Made by a program: the position numbers and the translations under genes. This document shows, piece after piece, positions 16,902-25,505 of a stretch of DNA of 64,000 bases (positions are counted from its first letter, which is position 1; every line of letters begins with the position of its first letter). The notes beneath the pieces are model-generated. The model ran no database searches, had not been told where the DNA came from, and worked only from the letters and a program-made list of their open reading frames with translations. The DNA is from an uncultured Bacteroidales bacterium (GTDB taxonomy: Bacteria; Bacteroidota; Bacteroidia; Bacteroidales; UBA932). The DNA is taken from contig CASEBV010000014.1 in the NCBI GenBank assembly GCA_949286415.1, positions 1 to 64,000 of the forward strand. The letters run 5' to 3'.

Positions 16902-18245
16902 TCATTTCCGGAACATCCGGAGAACTTTCTTGACTGCCGACGGCAAGGCGAATATCACCACATCATCACCGGCCTGTATCCTCACGTCACCCTTTGCTAT
17001 GACAGCTTCCCCGTTCCTGATGATGCCTCCCACATTGGCATTGTCAGGAAAATCCAGTTCGGCAAGCGTGCCCTGAGTGATTTTGGCACCCTCCTCCACA
17101 GTCACCTCAAATACTTCAGCCTCTGAAAATGTCACGAATTTCAGATGTTTGACATTGACATTGATTGTATAACGGTAAATGTTGGCAGCCGCAATCAGCT
17201 TGGTGTTGATGAGCGTACCTATGCCGAGATTTTCCGCAAGGTCAGTATAGTCAAGGTTCTCGACTTCAGCCACAGTCTTCTTCACACCGAGCTTCTTGGC
17301 AAGAAGACAGGTCAGTATATTGGTCTCGGAAGAGCCTGTCAGACACACGAAAGCCTCGGTGTTGCGGATGCCTTCTTCCCTCAGCAGGGCCAGGTCGCGG
17401 CCGTCCCCGTTTATAACAAGCGTCGACTTGAGCTTGTCCGCCAGTTCAAAGCAGCGTTCCTTGTCCTTCTCTATCAGCTTGACATTGTAGTGCTGCTCAA
17501 GAAGAGATGCTGCCTTGAAACCGATGCGTGAGCCTCCGACTATGATTATGTTCTTTATTTCAAACCTTGATTTTCCGCAGATAGAATATATCTCCGGAAT
17601 ATACATCGGCTTTGTGACGAAAAATGCAAGATCCCCGTAGCGGAAATAGTCATTTCCCCTCGGGATGACAGTCTGGTCTCCCCTCTTGATTGCCACTACC
17701 CGGAAATTGTCGGTCCCGTAAGCCTGGGCTGTCTTGGCCAGCGTCAGATTGAGGACAGGTGCATTTTCCCAGATTTTTATGGCCAGAAGTTGAAGCCGCC
17801 CGTCAGAAAATTCATGCTGCTGTCTGGTTCCTGCAAGCTTGAGGGCGGAAACTATTTCCTCCGCAGCCAGACGCTCCGGATAAATCATTGAATCAATGCC
17901 CACCGTCCTCATGTACTCACGGTTGGCATCCTCAAGATATTCGCTGTTGTTGACCCTCGTGATTGTATACTTGGCGCCAAGATGCTTGGCAAGTATGGAG
18001 GAATTGATGTTCAGGTCCTCCTGATGGTTGACGGCTATAAAAAGGTCACAGTCGCGGACTCCGGCATCCTCAAGTGCACCTATCGATGTGCAGGAAGCCT
18101 CCTCTGCAAGTATGTCCAGCTGTGACTCAAGTTGTTCAAGCTTCTCATGATCACTGTCAATCAGCATGATGCTGTGATCCTGCCTGCTGAGCATTTTTGC
18201 CAGATGCGTGCCGACTTCACCGGCCCCGGCTATGACTATCTTCAT
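16902..18245 (-). CDS. trkA: TrkA, potassium channel regulatory protein
   Basis: From the ATG at 18245 (MKIVIAGAGEVG) the protein has 447 residues and two RCK modules. The first NAD-binding fold begins IAGAGEVGTHLAKML and the second IIVGGSRIGFKAASLL. Each is followed by an RCK_C domain. It binds nucleotides and gates TrkH. An in-frame ATG nine codons upstream exists, but the chosen start begins at the first beta-strand of the Rossmann fold. It is co-directional with trkH 28 bp downstream. Confidence 0.93.
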   Translation of the reverse strand: MKIVIAGAGEVGTHLAKMLSRQDHSIMLIDSDHEKLEQLESQLDILAEEASCTSIGALEDAGVRDCDLFIAVNHQEDLNINSSILAKHLGAKYTITRVNNSEYLEDANREYMRTVGIDSMIYPERLAAEEIVSALKLAGTRQQHEFSDGRLQLLAIKIWENAPVLNLTLAKTAQAYGTDNFRVVAIKRGDQTVIPRGNDYFRYGDLAFFVTKPMYIPEIYSICGKSRFEIKNIIIVGGSRIGFKAASLLEQHYNVKLIEKDKERCFELADKLKSTLVINGDGRDLALLREEGIRNTEAFVCLTGSSETNILTCLLAKKLGVKKTVAEVENLDYTDLAENLGIGTLINTKLIAAANIYRYTINVNVKHLKFVTFSEAEVFEVTVEEGAKITQGTLAELDFPDNANVGGIIRNGEAVIAKGDVRIQAGDDVVIFALPSAVKKVLRMFRK

Positions 18246-18269
18246 GGCTCGTTTCTTAAAAATGTCCGG

Positions 18270-18301
18270 CAAAATAAGGCATTATATTTCAATCTGCCAA
18301 A
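18270..18301 (-). promoter_or_regulatory. Candidate promoter of trkA-trkH
   Basis: On the minus strand TTTG (18301-18298) is followed after 20 bp by TTATTTTG (18277-18270), close to the TTTG/TAnnTTTG consensus. It lies 25 bp ahead of the trkA ATG. Confidence 0.4.
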
Positions 18302-18334
18302 CCTAATTTGCAAAAGGAAGCCACAAAAATGAAG

Positions 18335-18970
18335 TCACCGGTTGATAGGAATAAGCCCCATAGAGACTCCTGTCATCACAAGGTCCGCGGCATTCTTCGC
18401 ATTGAGTTTCTCCATCAGATGACGGCGATGCGTGTCAACAGTATTGACCGATATGCACAAGGCCGTGGATATCTCATTGTTTGACAATCCTTCAGAAATC
18501 AGCTTAAGTACATCGAGCTCACGCGGGGTAACATTGTCTTCGTTGAGAATCCCGGAATCGCACATCCCGGCAACCTCATCACAAAAATATTTATTTCCGG
18601 CCAGTACATTGGCCACAGCATCGACAATTGCTGATGAGTCGAGGGACTTGAACAGAATGGCATCGACATCGGAATTGAGAAGCTGCTTTACAAACCACAG
18701 CTCCTCGTGCATGGTATTGACTATAATCCGCAGCCCGGGACAAAGAGATTTTAGCTGCGATATCATGTCTAGTCCGGAGACATCCGGAAGACCTATATCC
18801 AGAATCACAACATCAAAGTGAGTTTTTGCCAACAATTCAAGGGCAGCTGTGCCTGAATTTGCATCCGCTATGACTGCGTTAGGAAAATCAGCCTTCAGGA
18901 TGTCTTTAAGTGCTTTCAGTACAAGAGAATGGTCATCGACCACAAGAATATGTGCATCAATTTCTTCCAT
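18335..18970 (-). CDS. NarL/LuxR-family response regulator
   Basis: From the ATG at 18970 the protein is 211 residues. HILVVDDHS starts the receiver domain, VILDIGLPDVSG carries the phosphoacceptor Asp and ILFKSLD the conserved Lys. The C-terminal LuxR-type helix-turn-helix is PRELDVLKLISEGLSNNEIS with NTVDTHRRHLMEKL. A longer frame exists from a GTG at 19033, but the receiver starts right after the chosen ATG. It lies directly downstream of a HisKA_3 histidine kinase, its expected partner. Confidence 0.92.
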   Translation of the reverse strand: MEEIDAHILVVDDHSLVLKALKDILKADFPNAVIADANSGTAALELLAKTHFDVVILDIGLPDVSGLDMISQLKSLCPGLRIIVNTMHEELWFVKQLLNSDVDAILFKSLDSSAIVDAVANVLAGNKYFCDEVAGMCDSGILNEDNVTPRELDVLKLISEGLSNNEISTALCISVNTVDTHRRHLMEKLNAKNAADLVMTGVSMGLIPINR

Positions 18971-19054
18971 CTGACAAGTCGCGGTTTCAGAATATTTTGC
19001 AAAGAAACTGCAATCATGCCAAAAACGCATCACGCAAATACATGATTTTCATTG

Positions 19055-21025
19055 TCATTTCAAACACTGGCGACGCCTGTAAAGAGGTACCGAAAGAGAG
19101 AAATGCTGCCCGAAGTCTCCTTCCCCAAATGAAAGAGTTGCTCCTATGGACTTTACTCTTTCCCTGATTACCGACATCCCTATTCCTTTGGTATTCCGTC
19201 CGCCGCGCACTGTTTCAGGCAGTTTTGCCGTGCCGTCGGAATCAAAGTTCAGGCTCAGCATCCTGCGGTTCAGGCGCAGGATGATGTCCACATTTCTTGC
19301 ACCGGAATGCCGCACGATATTCGAAAGCAATTCCTGGAATATTCTGTATGTCTCATATGATATGTTATCCGGAATATTCCTCCATTCATTTCCGTCCGCA
19401 GACTTCTCAAATCTGAAAGAGATTTCCGAATGGGCGGAGAATTTCCCGACATACGAATCCATTATCTCATCAAGCGATGCAAAACGGAATTCCGGAGGCA
19501 TGAGTTCATGAGAAATGTATCTGACATCGGCACGCAGTTTCTCAATCATTTCAATTATGTCATTCCCGGCTTCACATTCGCCTTTTCTGCTGATTGCCTT
19601 CATCTGCAGACCGATTCCGAGCAGATCATTGCAGACTCCGTCATGAAGGTCCTCGGCAATTCTGAGCCGTTCTTTCTCAAGGCCTTCAATATATTTCTGG
19701 GCCAGCATCAGCTCTTCATACCGTTTCCTGCCCCGGCTCCAGAACACATAGTATATCAAGCCGGCCACAGATGCCAGCATCAGAATGACGGCCGTCATCA
19801 GCCACTGGATACGGGCAGACCTCTCTCTTATCCGGTCCGTCTCAAGCCTGGATATCTCCAGGTCCTTTACCCTTGTGTCATATTTCACCGACCATTCGGA
19901 AAGCTGGCTCTGAATCGCATCGTCGCGGAGACTGTCAGAAGCAGAAATTGCATTCTCATAGCATGATGAAGCCTCGGCAAACATGTTCATCGCCATATAA
20001 TTCCGTGCCATGCAGAGCCACAGGATATCCGATGTCGACTGCTCGTTCTTACCTGAAGAAGCAAGCAGTTCAGAAAGTATCCTGTTGCTCTCGCTGTATT
20101 TTCCCACAGATGAGAACACCTTTGCCTCTGTCTCCTTGTACCCGAGCACTTCCGGAAGATTTTTCGGCAGATTTCTCATAAGTCTTACGGCTTCACGGTC
20201 ATAGGACTCGACCGAATCCCTTTCTCCCGTATAGTTGAACATCGCCAGAATATAGGTCAGAACCTTGAGCTCATATTTCGGCTGCCCCAATTTTCTGGCT
20301 TTCGCCAAGGCCTCGCGAAGAATCTTCACGCTCTCTTCATAATTCCCCTTTTTCGCCAGTATCGCCCCTACCGTCGAATAGGCATATATGACATCGTCCG
20401 GGTCTGTATCTTCATCTGACACTTCCACGGCTTTCCTGGCGTATGCCTCCGCTTCGTCAAGTCTTGAATATGACACATACAATGCGGCTATGTTTGTCAG
20501 GACATGACACAGCTCGGACGACACTCCGTCTTCTCCGTCAAGAAGATCCACCGCCCTGTTATAATAATGGAGAGCCGAGTCCAGTTCCGCCTTTCTCTTC
20601 CATGAAAGTCCGGCTGACGCAAGGAGAGAACTCCGTATGCCTGCGCCGCAACCGAGTCTGGTAGCCTCCGAATATGCATACAGATGAGCACGGATGCTTT
20701 CATCCATCTCTCCGAGAGAAAATCTTGCCTCCGCAATATTGGTAAGGAGGCCTACATAAAGTTCGGGATTGTCCGGGCCGGCATACTTCAGTCCTTCATT
20801 ACAGCAGAACAGGACACTGTCTGCATTTTTATCTGAATAATACACACTTCTCTCAAGCCAGGCAGAAGCCAGAGAATCCTTCATACTGTCGGAATGCTGA
20901 ATCTTCCCCTTATGGTTCGGAGCCAGCTCAAAAGCCGACAAGGCGGCAACCGGAATCATTATGGCCGATGCCACGGATATTATGCGAAAGGTTATCTTCA
21001 TAGGCGGCTCCGGGCAGTCAATCAT
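19055..21025 (-). CDS. Sensor histidine kinase with TPR-rich periplasmic domain
   Basis: This 656-residue protein has an N-terminal hydrophobic signal. About 340 residues of TPR helices follow, then a charged helix and one transmembrane segment near 403-427. The HisKA_3 dimerisation domain has RIAEDLHDGVCNDLLG with the phosphorylated His near 455. The HATPase domain has ELLSNIVRHSGA (N box) and GIGMSVIRERVKSIGATLSF (G box). TPR-HisKA_3 kinases pair with NarL-type regulators, and one follows. The ATG overlaps the stop of the upstream M23/LysM gene (ATGA); a second ATG at 21001 fits the signal sequence equally well. Confidence 0.9.
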   Translation of the reverse strand: MIDCPEPPMKITFRIISVASAIMIPVAALSAFELAPNHKGKIQHSDSMKDSLASAWLERSVYYSDKNADSVLFCCNEGLKYAGPDNPELYVGLLTNIAEARFSLGEMDESIRAHLYAYSEATRLGCGAGIRSSLLASAGLSWKRKAELDSALHYYNRAVDLLDGEDGVSSELCHVLTNIAALYVSYSRLDEAEAYARKAVEVSDEDTDPDDVIYAYSTVGAILAKKGNYEESVKILREALAKARKLGQPKYELKVLTYILAMFNYTGERDSVESYDREAVRLMRNLPKNLPEVLGYKETEAKVFSSVGKYSESNRILSELLASSGKNEQSTSDILWLCMARNYMAMNMFAEASSCYENAISASDSLRDDAIQSQLSEWSVKYDTRVKDLEISRLETDRIRERSARIQWLMTAVILMLASVAGLIYYVFWSRGRKRYEELMLAQKYIEGLEKERLRIAEDLHDGVCNDLLGIGLQMKAISRKGECEAGNDIIEMIEKLRADVRYISHELMPPEFRFASLDEIMDSYVGKFSAHSEISFRFEKSADGNEWRNIPDNISYETYRIFQELLSNIVRHSGARNVDIILRLNRRMLSLNFDSDGTAKLPETVRGGRNTKGIGMSVIRERVKSIGATLSFGEGDFGQHFSLSVPLYRRRQCLK

Positions 21026-22110
21026 TGCACACGTATCGTACGTCCGATTTTAAGTATTGTCTGCGGCGTGATGCCGTTCATTCTGCACAGGGCGGCAACC
21101 GATGTGCCGTTGGCCAATGCTATCCGTCCGAGAGTATCCCCGGACTTTATCGTATAGTATCTCATGGCCGCTCTTTCCGCATCCTCCCTGGCATCATCTT
21201 CGGCATTCAGGATTTCGTCTTCAAAATCCTGCTCATAATTGCTGTACGGGCTGAAATACTTTTTCTTGAGGACAAACAGACGATATCTGAGATCTCCTGT
21301 CTCAAAGTCTATGAGCCACTGGGGATCAAAGGCATATCCCTTGTATCTGGTCTCGAAATGAAGATGAGGGCCGGTGGAGCGTCCGGTGGAGCCGCCCAGA
21401 CCTATGACATCTCCGGCATGCACCCAGTCTCCGGACTTGACCTTACGGCCGGACAGATGTCCGTAGAATGTCTCAAGGCCGTTCTGGTGTCTGACGACCA
21501 CAAGATTGCCGTATCCTGACGCATATCTTGAGACACGGACTTCACCGTCAAAGGCGGCATGGACAGGGGTTCCTGTCGTCAGGGGAATATCTATTCCCTG
21601 ATGCCTTCTTCCCCTGCGTATGCCGAATTTCCCACGGGGATGCACATCGCCGAGATATGGACAATGGTACTGGCTGAGACTGTCCACCACCCACAGAGAC
21701 CACACATTGTCAAGACTGTCCAAATCAATTTTATACGGATCCATGGAGTATTCGTCCCAATATTCGTTGAATACTTCCGCCTGCATCATGAAGTCTCCGT
21801 CCTTGACATACTGCCATGTGTTGTCGCTGTAAAGCACCACCTTCACATGCTCATTGACAGTATCAAGAGTATCAATGACCATGGCATCCGTGTCAATCAT
21901 CGATTTGACAGGTTTGAGGGCAGGCCGGGGCACAATCAGTTCGGCCTCCTGTCTTGTCAACGGGACTGAGCGTCTTACAGTGGGAAAACCGCTTCCGATG
22001 ACATCGTCCCGGCCTTTTTCATCAGCCGGAGATGCCGTTGCGGCTGCAGCCGACAACACCAGTATGGTTATGATTCCCGTTATCCTTGCAACGATTTCTG
22101 TTTTCGTCAT
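21022..22110 (-). CDS. M23 peptidase with C-terminal LysM domain
   Basis: A 362-residue exported protein: signal sequence at the N-terminus, M23 (LytM) domain around 150-270, and a LysM domain at about 317-361 (YTIKSGDTLGRIALANGTSV). The zinc-site motifs HQGID and HLHFE and the GHLSG loop are present, so it should be an active DD- or LD-endopeptidase acting on peptidoglycan. It overlaps both neighbours by the ATGA arrangement (phosphomannomutase upstream, histidine kinase downstream), which ties cell-wall cleavage to a two-component system. Confidence 0.92.
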   Translation of the reverse strand: MTKTEIVARITGIITILVLSAAAATASPADEKGRDDVIGSGFPTVRRSVPLTRQEAELIVPRPALKPVKSMIDTDAMVIDTLDTVNEHVKVVLYSDNTWQYVKDGDFMMQAEVFNEYWDEYSMDPYKIDLDSLDNVWSLWVVDSLSQYHCPYLGDVHPRGKFGIRRGRRHQGIDIPLTTGTPVHAAFDGEVRVSRYASGYGNLVVVRHQNGLETFYGHLSGRKVKSGDWVHAGDVIGLGGSTGRSTGPHLHFETRYKGYAFDPQWLIDFETGDLRYRLFVLKKKYFSPYSNYEQDFEDEILNAEDDAREDAERAAMRYYTIKSGDTLGRIALANGTSVAALCRMNGITPQTILKIGRTIRVQ

Positions 22111-23486
22111 AATCTGCCGTTTAAGATTTCACGCACCTTCGCCACCTTTTCATTCAGGAGTTCCTCCGACGAGGCCTCACAGATGAACCTGAGGTATGGC
22201 TCCGTATTTGACGGACGGATATTGAACCACCACTGCGGGAATTCCACCCTGTAGCCGTCAAAATCCATATATGCCGTCGGCTTCTCTGCTTTCATGAAAT
22301 AATCCCTGACGGCATCCATGGCTCCCTGCTTGTCTTCAATTCTGAAATTGATCTCCCCGGAATTCCGGTATTTTGCGATGCCGCCGACAAGACGGCTCAG
22401 GGAGATGCCCCTTTTCTTCATTTCCGCAACCACATTCAGAATAAGCACAGATGCAAGAAGGCCGCTGTCTGAATAAAAGAAATCCCGGAAATAATAATGC
22501 CCGGCCAGTTCTCCGCCGTAGATTCCGTCAAGTTCCCTGAGTTTGCGGGCAGCAAATGCCCTGCCGACTTTCCATGTATGCATTTCCGCACCCATAGGCA
22601 CCAGATATTCGCCGACTGCCTTTGAACTTCTTATATCCTGAAGCACCCTGCCTCCGGCGCCTTCACATCTGCCCTTTCCTGTCGCATCGCCCCTGCAGTC
22701 TCCGAAGAACCAGTGGCCGAGCACGGCAATCATAAGGTCGGGAGAAATGAAACTGCCGTTCTCGTCTACGAACATCACTCTGTCAGCATCTCCGTCATAA
22801 ATGACCCCGATGTCTGCGCGGGATGAAAGCACGAGCGACTGGAGAGCCCTGACATTCTCCTGCACGAGAGGATTCGGCTCATGGTTCGGGAAGCGTCCGT
22901 CCATTTCATCGTAGATATATTCCGGTGTGTTCCCGAAAATTTCCTTTGCGTAGAGCGCGGACATGCCGTTGGACAGATCCATTGCTATCCTCAGCCCGGA
23001 ATAGTCCCCTTTGAAGCCGAGGAGAAATTTCAGATAGGCATCATGTATGTCCATCGGAATGACTGCGCCCTTCTTCGGAGCCGGGACACATTCCCGCCCC
23101 GAGTCAATCCAGTCCCGAATCTGTCCGAGACCGTTGTCAAGACCGACCGGAAGTGCATTCTCCCGCGAAACTTTCATCCCGTTGTACTGCGCCGGATTGT
23201 GCGATGCCGTAATCTGGACAGATGCCTTGAATCCATATTCGGCAGTGCCGAAATACACCATCGGGGTTGTGCTCAGGCCGAGATCATAGACATCGGCACC
23301 GGCATCAGTCAGTCCGCGTACAAGCCAGTCATGAATTTCAGGAGATGACTCCCTGCAGTCCCTTCCCACAAGGACCTTGTCCGCCTGCAGCAGTTCAGGG
23401 ATGAAAAACCCGGTCTTATAAACTGTTTCCTTGTCAAAGTCAACATTATAGACACCTCTGATGTCGTATGCGTGAAATGCTCCCAT
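22107..23486 (-). CDS. Phosphomannomutase/phosphoglucomutase
   Basis: A 459-residue alpha-D-phosphohexomutase. ITASHNPAQYNGMKV carries the phosphoserine, YDGDADRVMFVDENG binds Mg2+, GGELAGHYYF is the sugar-binding loop and RPSNTEPYLRF the phosphate-binding loop. It interconverts mannose-6-P and mannose-1-P and/or the glucose equivalents for glycan synthesis; substrate preference cannot be read. It starts 2 bp after the def stop and overlaps the M23/LysM gene by 4 bp. Confidence 0.93.
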   Translation of the reverse strand: MGAFHAYDIRGVYNVDFDKETVYKTGFFIPELLQADKVLVGRDCRESSPEIHDWLVRGLTDAGADVYDLGLSTTPMVYFGTAEYGFKASVQITASHNPAQYNGMKVSRENALPVGLDNGLGQIRDWIDSGRECVPAPKKGAVIPMDIHDAYLKFLLGFKGDYSGLRIAMDLSNGMSALYAKEIFGNTPEYIYDEMDGRFPNHEPNPLVQENVRALQSLVLSSRADIGVIYDGDADRVMFVDENGSFISPDLMIAVLGHWFFGDCRGDATGKGRCEGAGGRVLQDIRSSKAVGEYLVPMGAEMHTWKVGRAFAARKLRELDGIYGGELAGHYYFRDFFYSDSGLLASVLILNVVAEMKKRGISLSRLVGGIAKYRNSGEINFRIEDKQGAMDAVRDYFMKAEKPTAYMDFDGYRVEFPQWWFNIRPSNTEPYLRFICEASSEELLNEKVAKVREILNGRL

Positions 23487-23488
23487 AA

Positions 23489-24043
23489 CTATTTGCTTCT
23501 TGTCTTGTATCTCGGGGAAACCTTCCCGCGGGCAATGCCGCTGAGTTTCCTGCCGATGAGCTTTTTCCTTACGGGAGCGACCCTGTCGACAAACAGGTTC
23601 CCGTCAAGATGGTCCATCTCATGCTGAATCATCCTGCATGCAAATCTGTCAAATTCCTCGACCTGCTTCTGGAAATTCTCATCATAATATTCGACCTTGA
23701 TTTTGGCCGGACGGCGCACATCCGCATATATGCCCGGCACACTGAGGCAGCCCTCGGAATACTCCCTGGTCTCCTCGCTGGCCTCAAGCAACACGGGATT
23801 GATCATAGTCCGGCGGAAGCCCTTCAGATAATCGTATGTCTCGGAAACCACATCCCCGTCCACAATCAGCACCCTGAGAGACACACCCACCTGCGGGGCG
23901 GCAAGACCGCATCCGTCGGCAGACCGCAGAGTCTCCTGCATATCCGCAACAAGGGATGTCAGATAGTCCTTTTGGGCGAGATCGGCATCGGCGGCATTTT
24001 CCCGAAGCACTTCCGCCCCATACAAATAAATCGGCAATACCAT
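23489..24043 (-). CDS. def: Peptide deformylase
   Basis: From the ATG at 24043 the protein is 184 residues and has all three peptide deformylase motifs: GCGLAAPQVG, EGCLSVPG and QHEMDHLDG. Cys and two His bind the metal and Glu is catalytic. It removes the formyl group from nascent proteins. A longer in-frame reading to 24160 exists, but it would overlap ruvX by 83 bp and lacks conserved residues; the chosen start begins IMVLPIYLYG-like, as in the family. It follows ruvX by 34 bp. Confidence 0.94.
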   Translation of the reverse strand: MVLPIYLYGAEVLRENAADADLAQKDYLTSLVADMQETLRSADGCGLAAPQVGVSLRVLIVDGDVVSETYDYLKGFRRTMINPVLLEASEETREYSEGCLSVPGIYADVRRPAKIKVEYYDENFQKQVEEFDRFACRMIQHEMDHLDGNLFVDRVAPVRKKLIGRKLSGIARGKVSPRYKTRSK

Positions 24044-24077
24044 AATTTCTGTTTTATTTTTATTATTTCCCGATGTT

Positions 24078-24602
24078 CTACCTTTTCTTTCGCGAAAGGC
24101 CTCCCCGGATGCTGCGTCCGTGCTTTCCGGACACCTTATCAGACAATGAGTCAGGCACAAACTGATTAGGTACTACAAAATTTGTACCGCCGTTTCTGCG
24201 GTCGAGCCATCCCTGAAGAATGATGGCTGCACTGATTTTGTCTACGGACGACTTGTCCCTCCTTTCGCTTGCCTTCATCCCCCCGTCAATCATAGCCCTG
24301 TGGGCAAGGACCGAAGTAAAGCGCTCATCCTCCATCTCCACAGGGATATCCGGAAATTCCCGGCTGAGCCGGGACACGAATGCCCGGACATCTGCAGCGG
24401 CTTCAGACGGGGCTCCGTCCATATTGACGGGCCACCCAACCACAAATGTCTTCACCGTCTCTTTTTCGCAATAAGATTTAAGATATTCTATTATCTTTGC
24501 AGATTGGACTGTATCCAGCGCAGACGCGAAGATGCCGAGGGGATCGCTTGCGGCGACTCCCGTCCTTTTTCTTCCGTAGTCTATTCCGATGATTCTGTCC
24601 AT
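24078..24602 (-). CDS. ruvX: RuvX/YqgF Holliday-junction resolvase-like, 16S rRNA maturation
   Basis: A 174-residue YqgF-fold protein. It begins RIIGIDYGRKRTGVAASDPLG with the catalytic Asp of the RNase H-like fold. FVVGWPVNMDG and MEDERFTSVLAHRAM with the conserved Glu and DERFTS motif follow, then DKISAAIILQGWLD with the last acidic residue. About 30 residues beyond the usual end are basic. It is the first gene of the leftward operon ruvX-def-phosphomannomutase. Confidence 0.92.
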   Translation of the reverse strand: MDRIIGIDYGRKRTGVAASDPLGIFASALDTVQSAKIIEYLKSYCEKETVKTFVVGWPVNMDGAPSEAAADVRAFVSRLSREFPDIPVEMEDERFTSVLAHRAMIDGGMKASERRDKSSVDKISAAIILQGWLDRRNGGTNFVVPNQFVPDSLSDKVSGKHGRSIRGGLSRKKR

Positions 24603-24613
24603 AATTCAGGGTG

Positions 24614-24644
24614 CAAAGGTAATATTAAAGTATGGCTCAGCAAA
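24614..24644 (-). promoter_or_regulatory. Promoter of ruvX
   Basis: On the minus strand TTTG (24644-24641), 19 bp, then TACCTTTG (24621-24614) is a perfect Bacteroidales promoter. The -33 box lies inside the first codons of the divergent M23 gene. The -7 box ends 11 bp before the ruvX ATG, so the leader would be only a few nucleotides. Confidence 0.7.
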
Positions 24645-25483
24645 AAAAAGAAAAAAAGACGGTCACATACAGGCTGTCGCTTCTGGATGCCCAGACACAC
24701 GAGAAACTCTGGGAAATGAGATTCACAAAGACAGGCTTTCTTGTAACGGCAGTGTCGGCGGTCGTGCTTTTTGTTCTCACCATATTCTGCATCACAGCCT
24801 TTACCCCCGTACGCACATTCATACCGGGATATCCCGACGCCCACAGCAAACGAGCCGCGATTCTGAATGCGATGCGCATCGACTCCCTCGAGGCCGTCAT
24901 CACCACATGGCACCTCTACTCTGAAAACCTCCGGAGGGTAATCGACGGGCAACAGCCGCTGCGCATAGACAGCCTCATTGACAGCAGGAAAACCGCCGAA
25001 GACAAATTCGCGGACGCACATCTGGCAGACAGACAGGACTCGATTCTCAGGCAGACCGTCATGGAGGAAGAGCAGTTCGAACTTACCGAAACGGGCAAGA
25101 GGGATCTTCCGATCGAAGGCCTGCACTTCTTCACTCCGCTGAAGGGAATAATTTCACAGGGATACGACCCTGTCATCCACCCTTACATAGACATCACCGC
25201 CCCCGCCAATTCCGTTGTTGCCGCAGTACTTGACGGCACAGTCATATTTGCAGGATGGAATGACGAGGCAGGATACACAATACAGATTCAGCACAGCAAT
25301 GACATCGTATCGACATACAAGCACAATCAGAAGCTTCTGAAGAAAACAGGAGACAAAGTCACTGCCGGCTCCCCGATAGCCATGGTAGGCAACACGGGCT
25401 CGCTGAGCACCGGAGACCACCTGCATTTTGAACTGTGGCACAAGGGAGAAGCCATCGATCCGACCAAATACATCAATTTCTGA
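24632..25483 (+). CDS. Membrane-anchored M23 peptidase
   Basis: A 283-residue protein with a Lys-rich cytoplasmic start, one transmembrane segment near 32-54, a helical linker and a C-terminal M23 domain. IHPYIDI and DHLHFEL supply the HxxxD and HxH zinc-binding motifs, so catalytic activity is possible. The middle histidine loop reads STYKHNQ rather than the common YGHL. It is divergent from ruvX and followed 22 bp later by dxr. A possible -7 element, TATCTTTG at 24492-24499, lies within ruvX. Confidence 0.9.
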   Translation: MAQQKKEKKTVTYRLSLLDAQTHEKLWEMRFTKTGFLVTAVSAVVLFVLTIFCITAFTPVRTFIPGYPDAHSKRAAILNAMRIDSLEAVITTWHLYSENLRRVIDGQQPLRIDSLIDSRKTAEDKFADAHLADRQDSILRQTVMEEEQFELTETGKRDLPIEGLHFFTPLKGIISQGYDPVIHPYIDITAPANSVVAAVLDGTVIFAGWNDEAGYTIQIQHSNDIVSTYKHNQKLLKKTGDKVTAGSPIAMVGNTGSLSTGDHLHFELWHKGEAIDPTKYINF

Positions 25484-25505
25484 TGAAAAAACACATCAAT
25501 TCCAG

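Noticed and set aside
23489..24160. Longer peptide deformylase starting at 24160
   Set aside because: The extra 39 residues overlap ruvX and have no family similarity; the ATG at 24043 begins the conserved domain.
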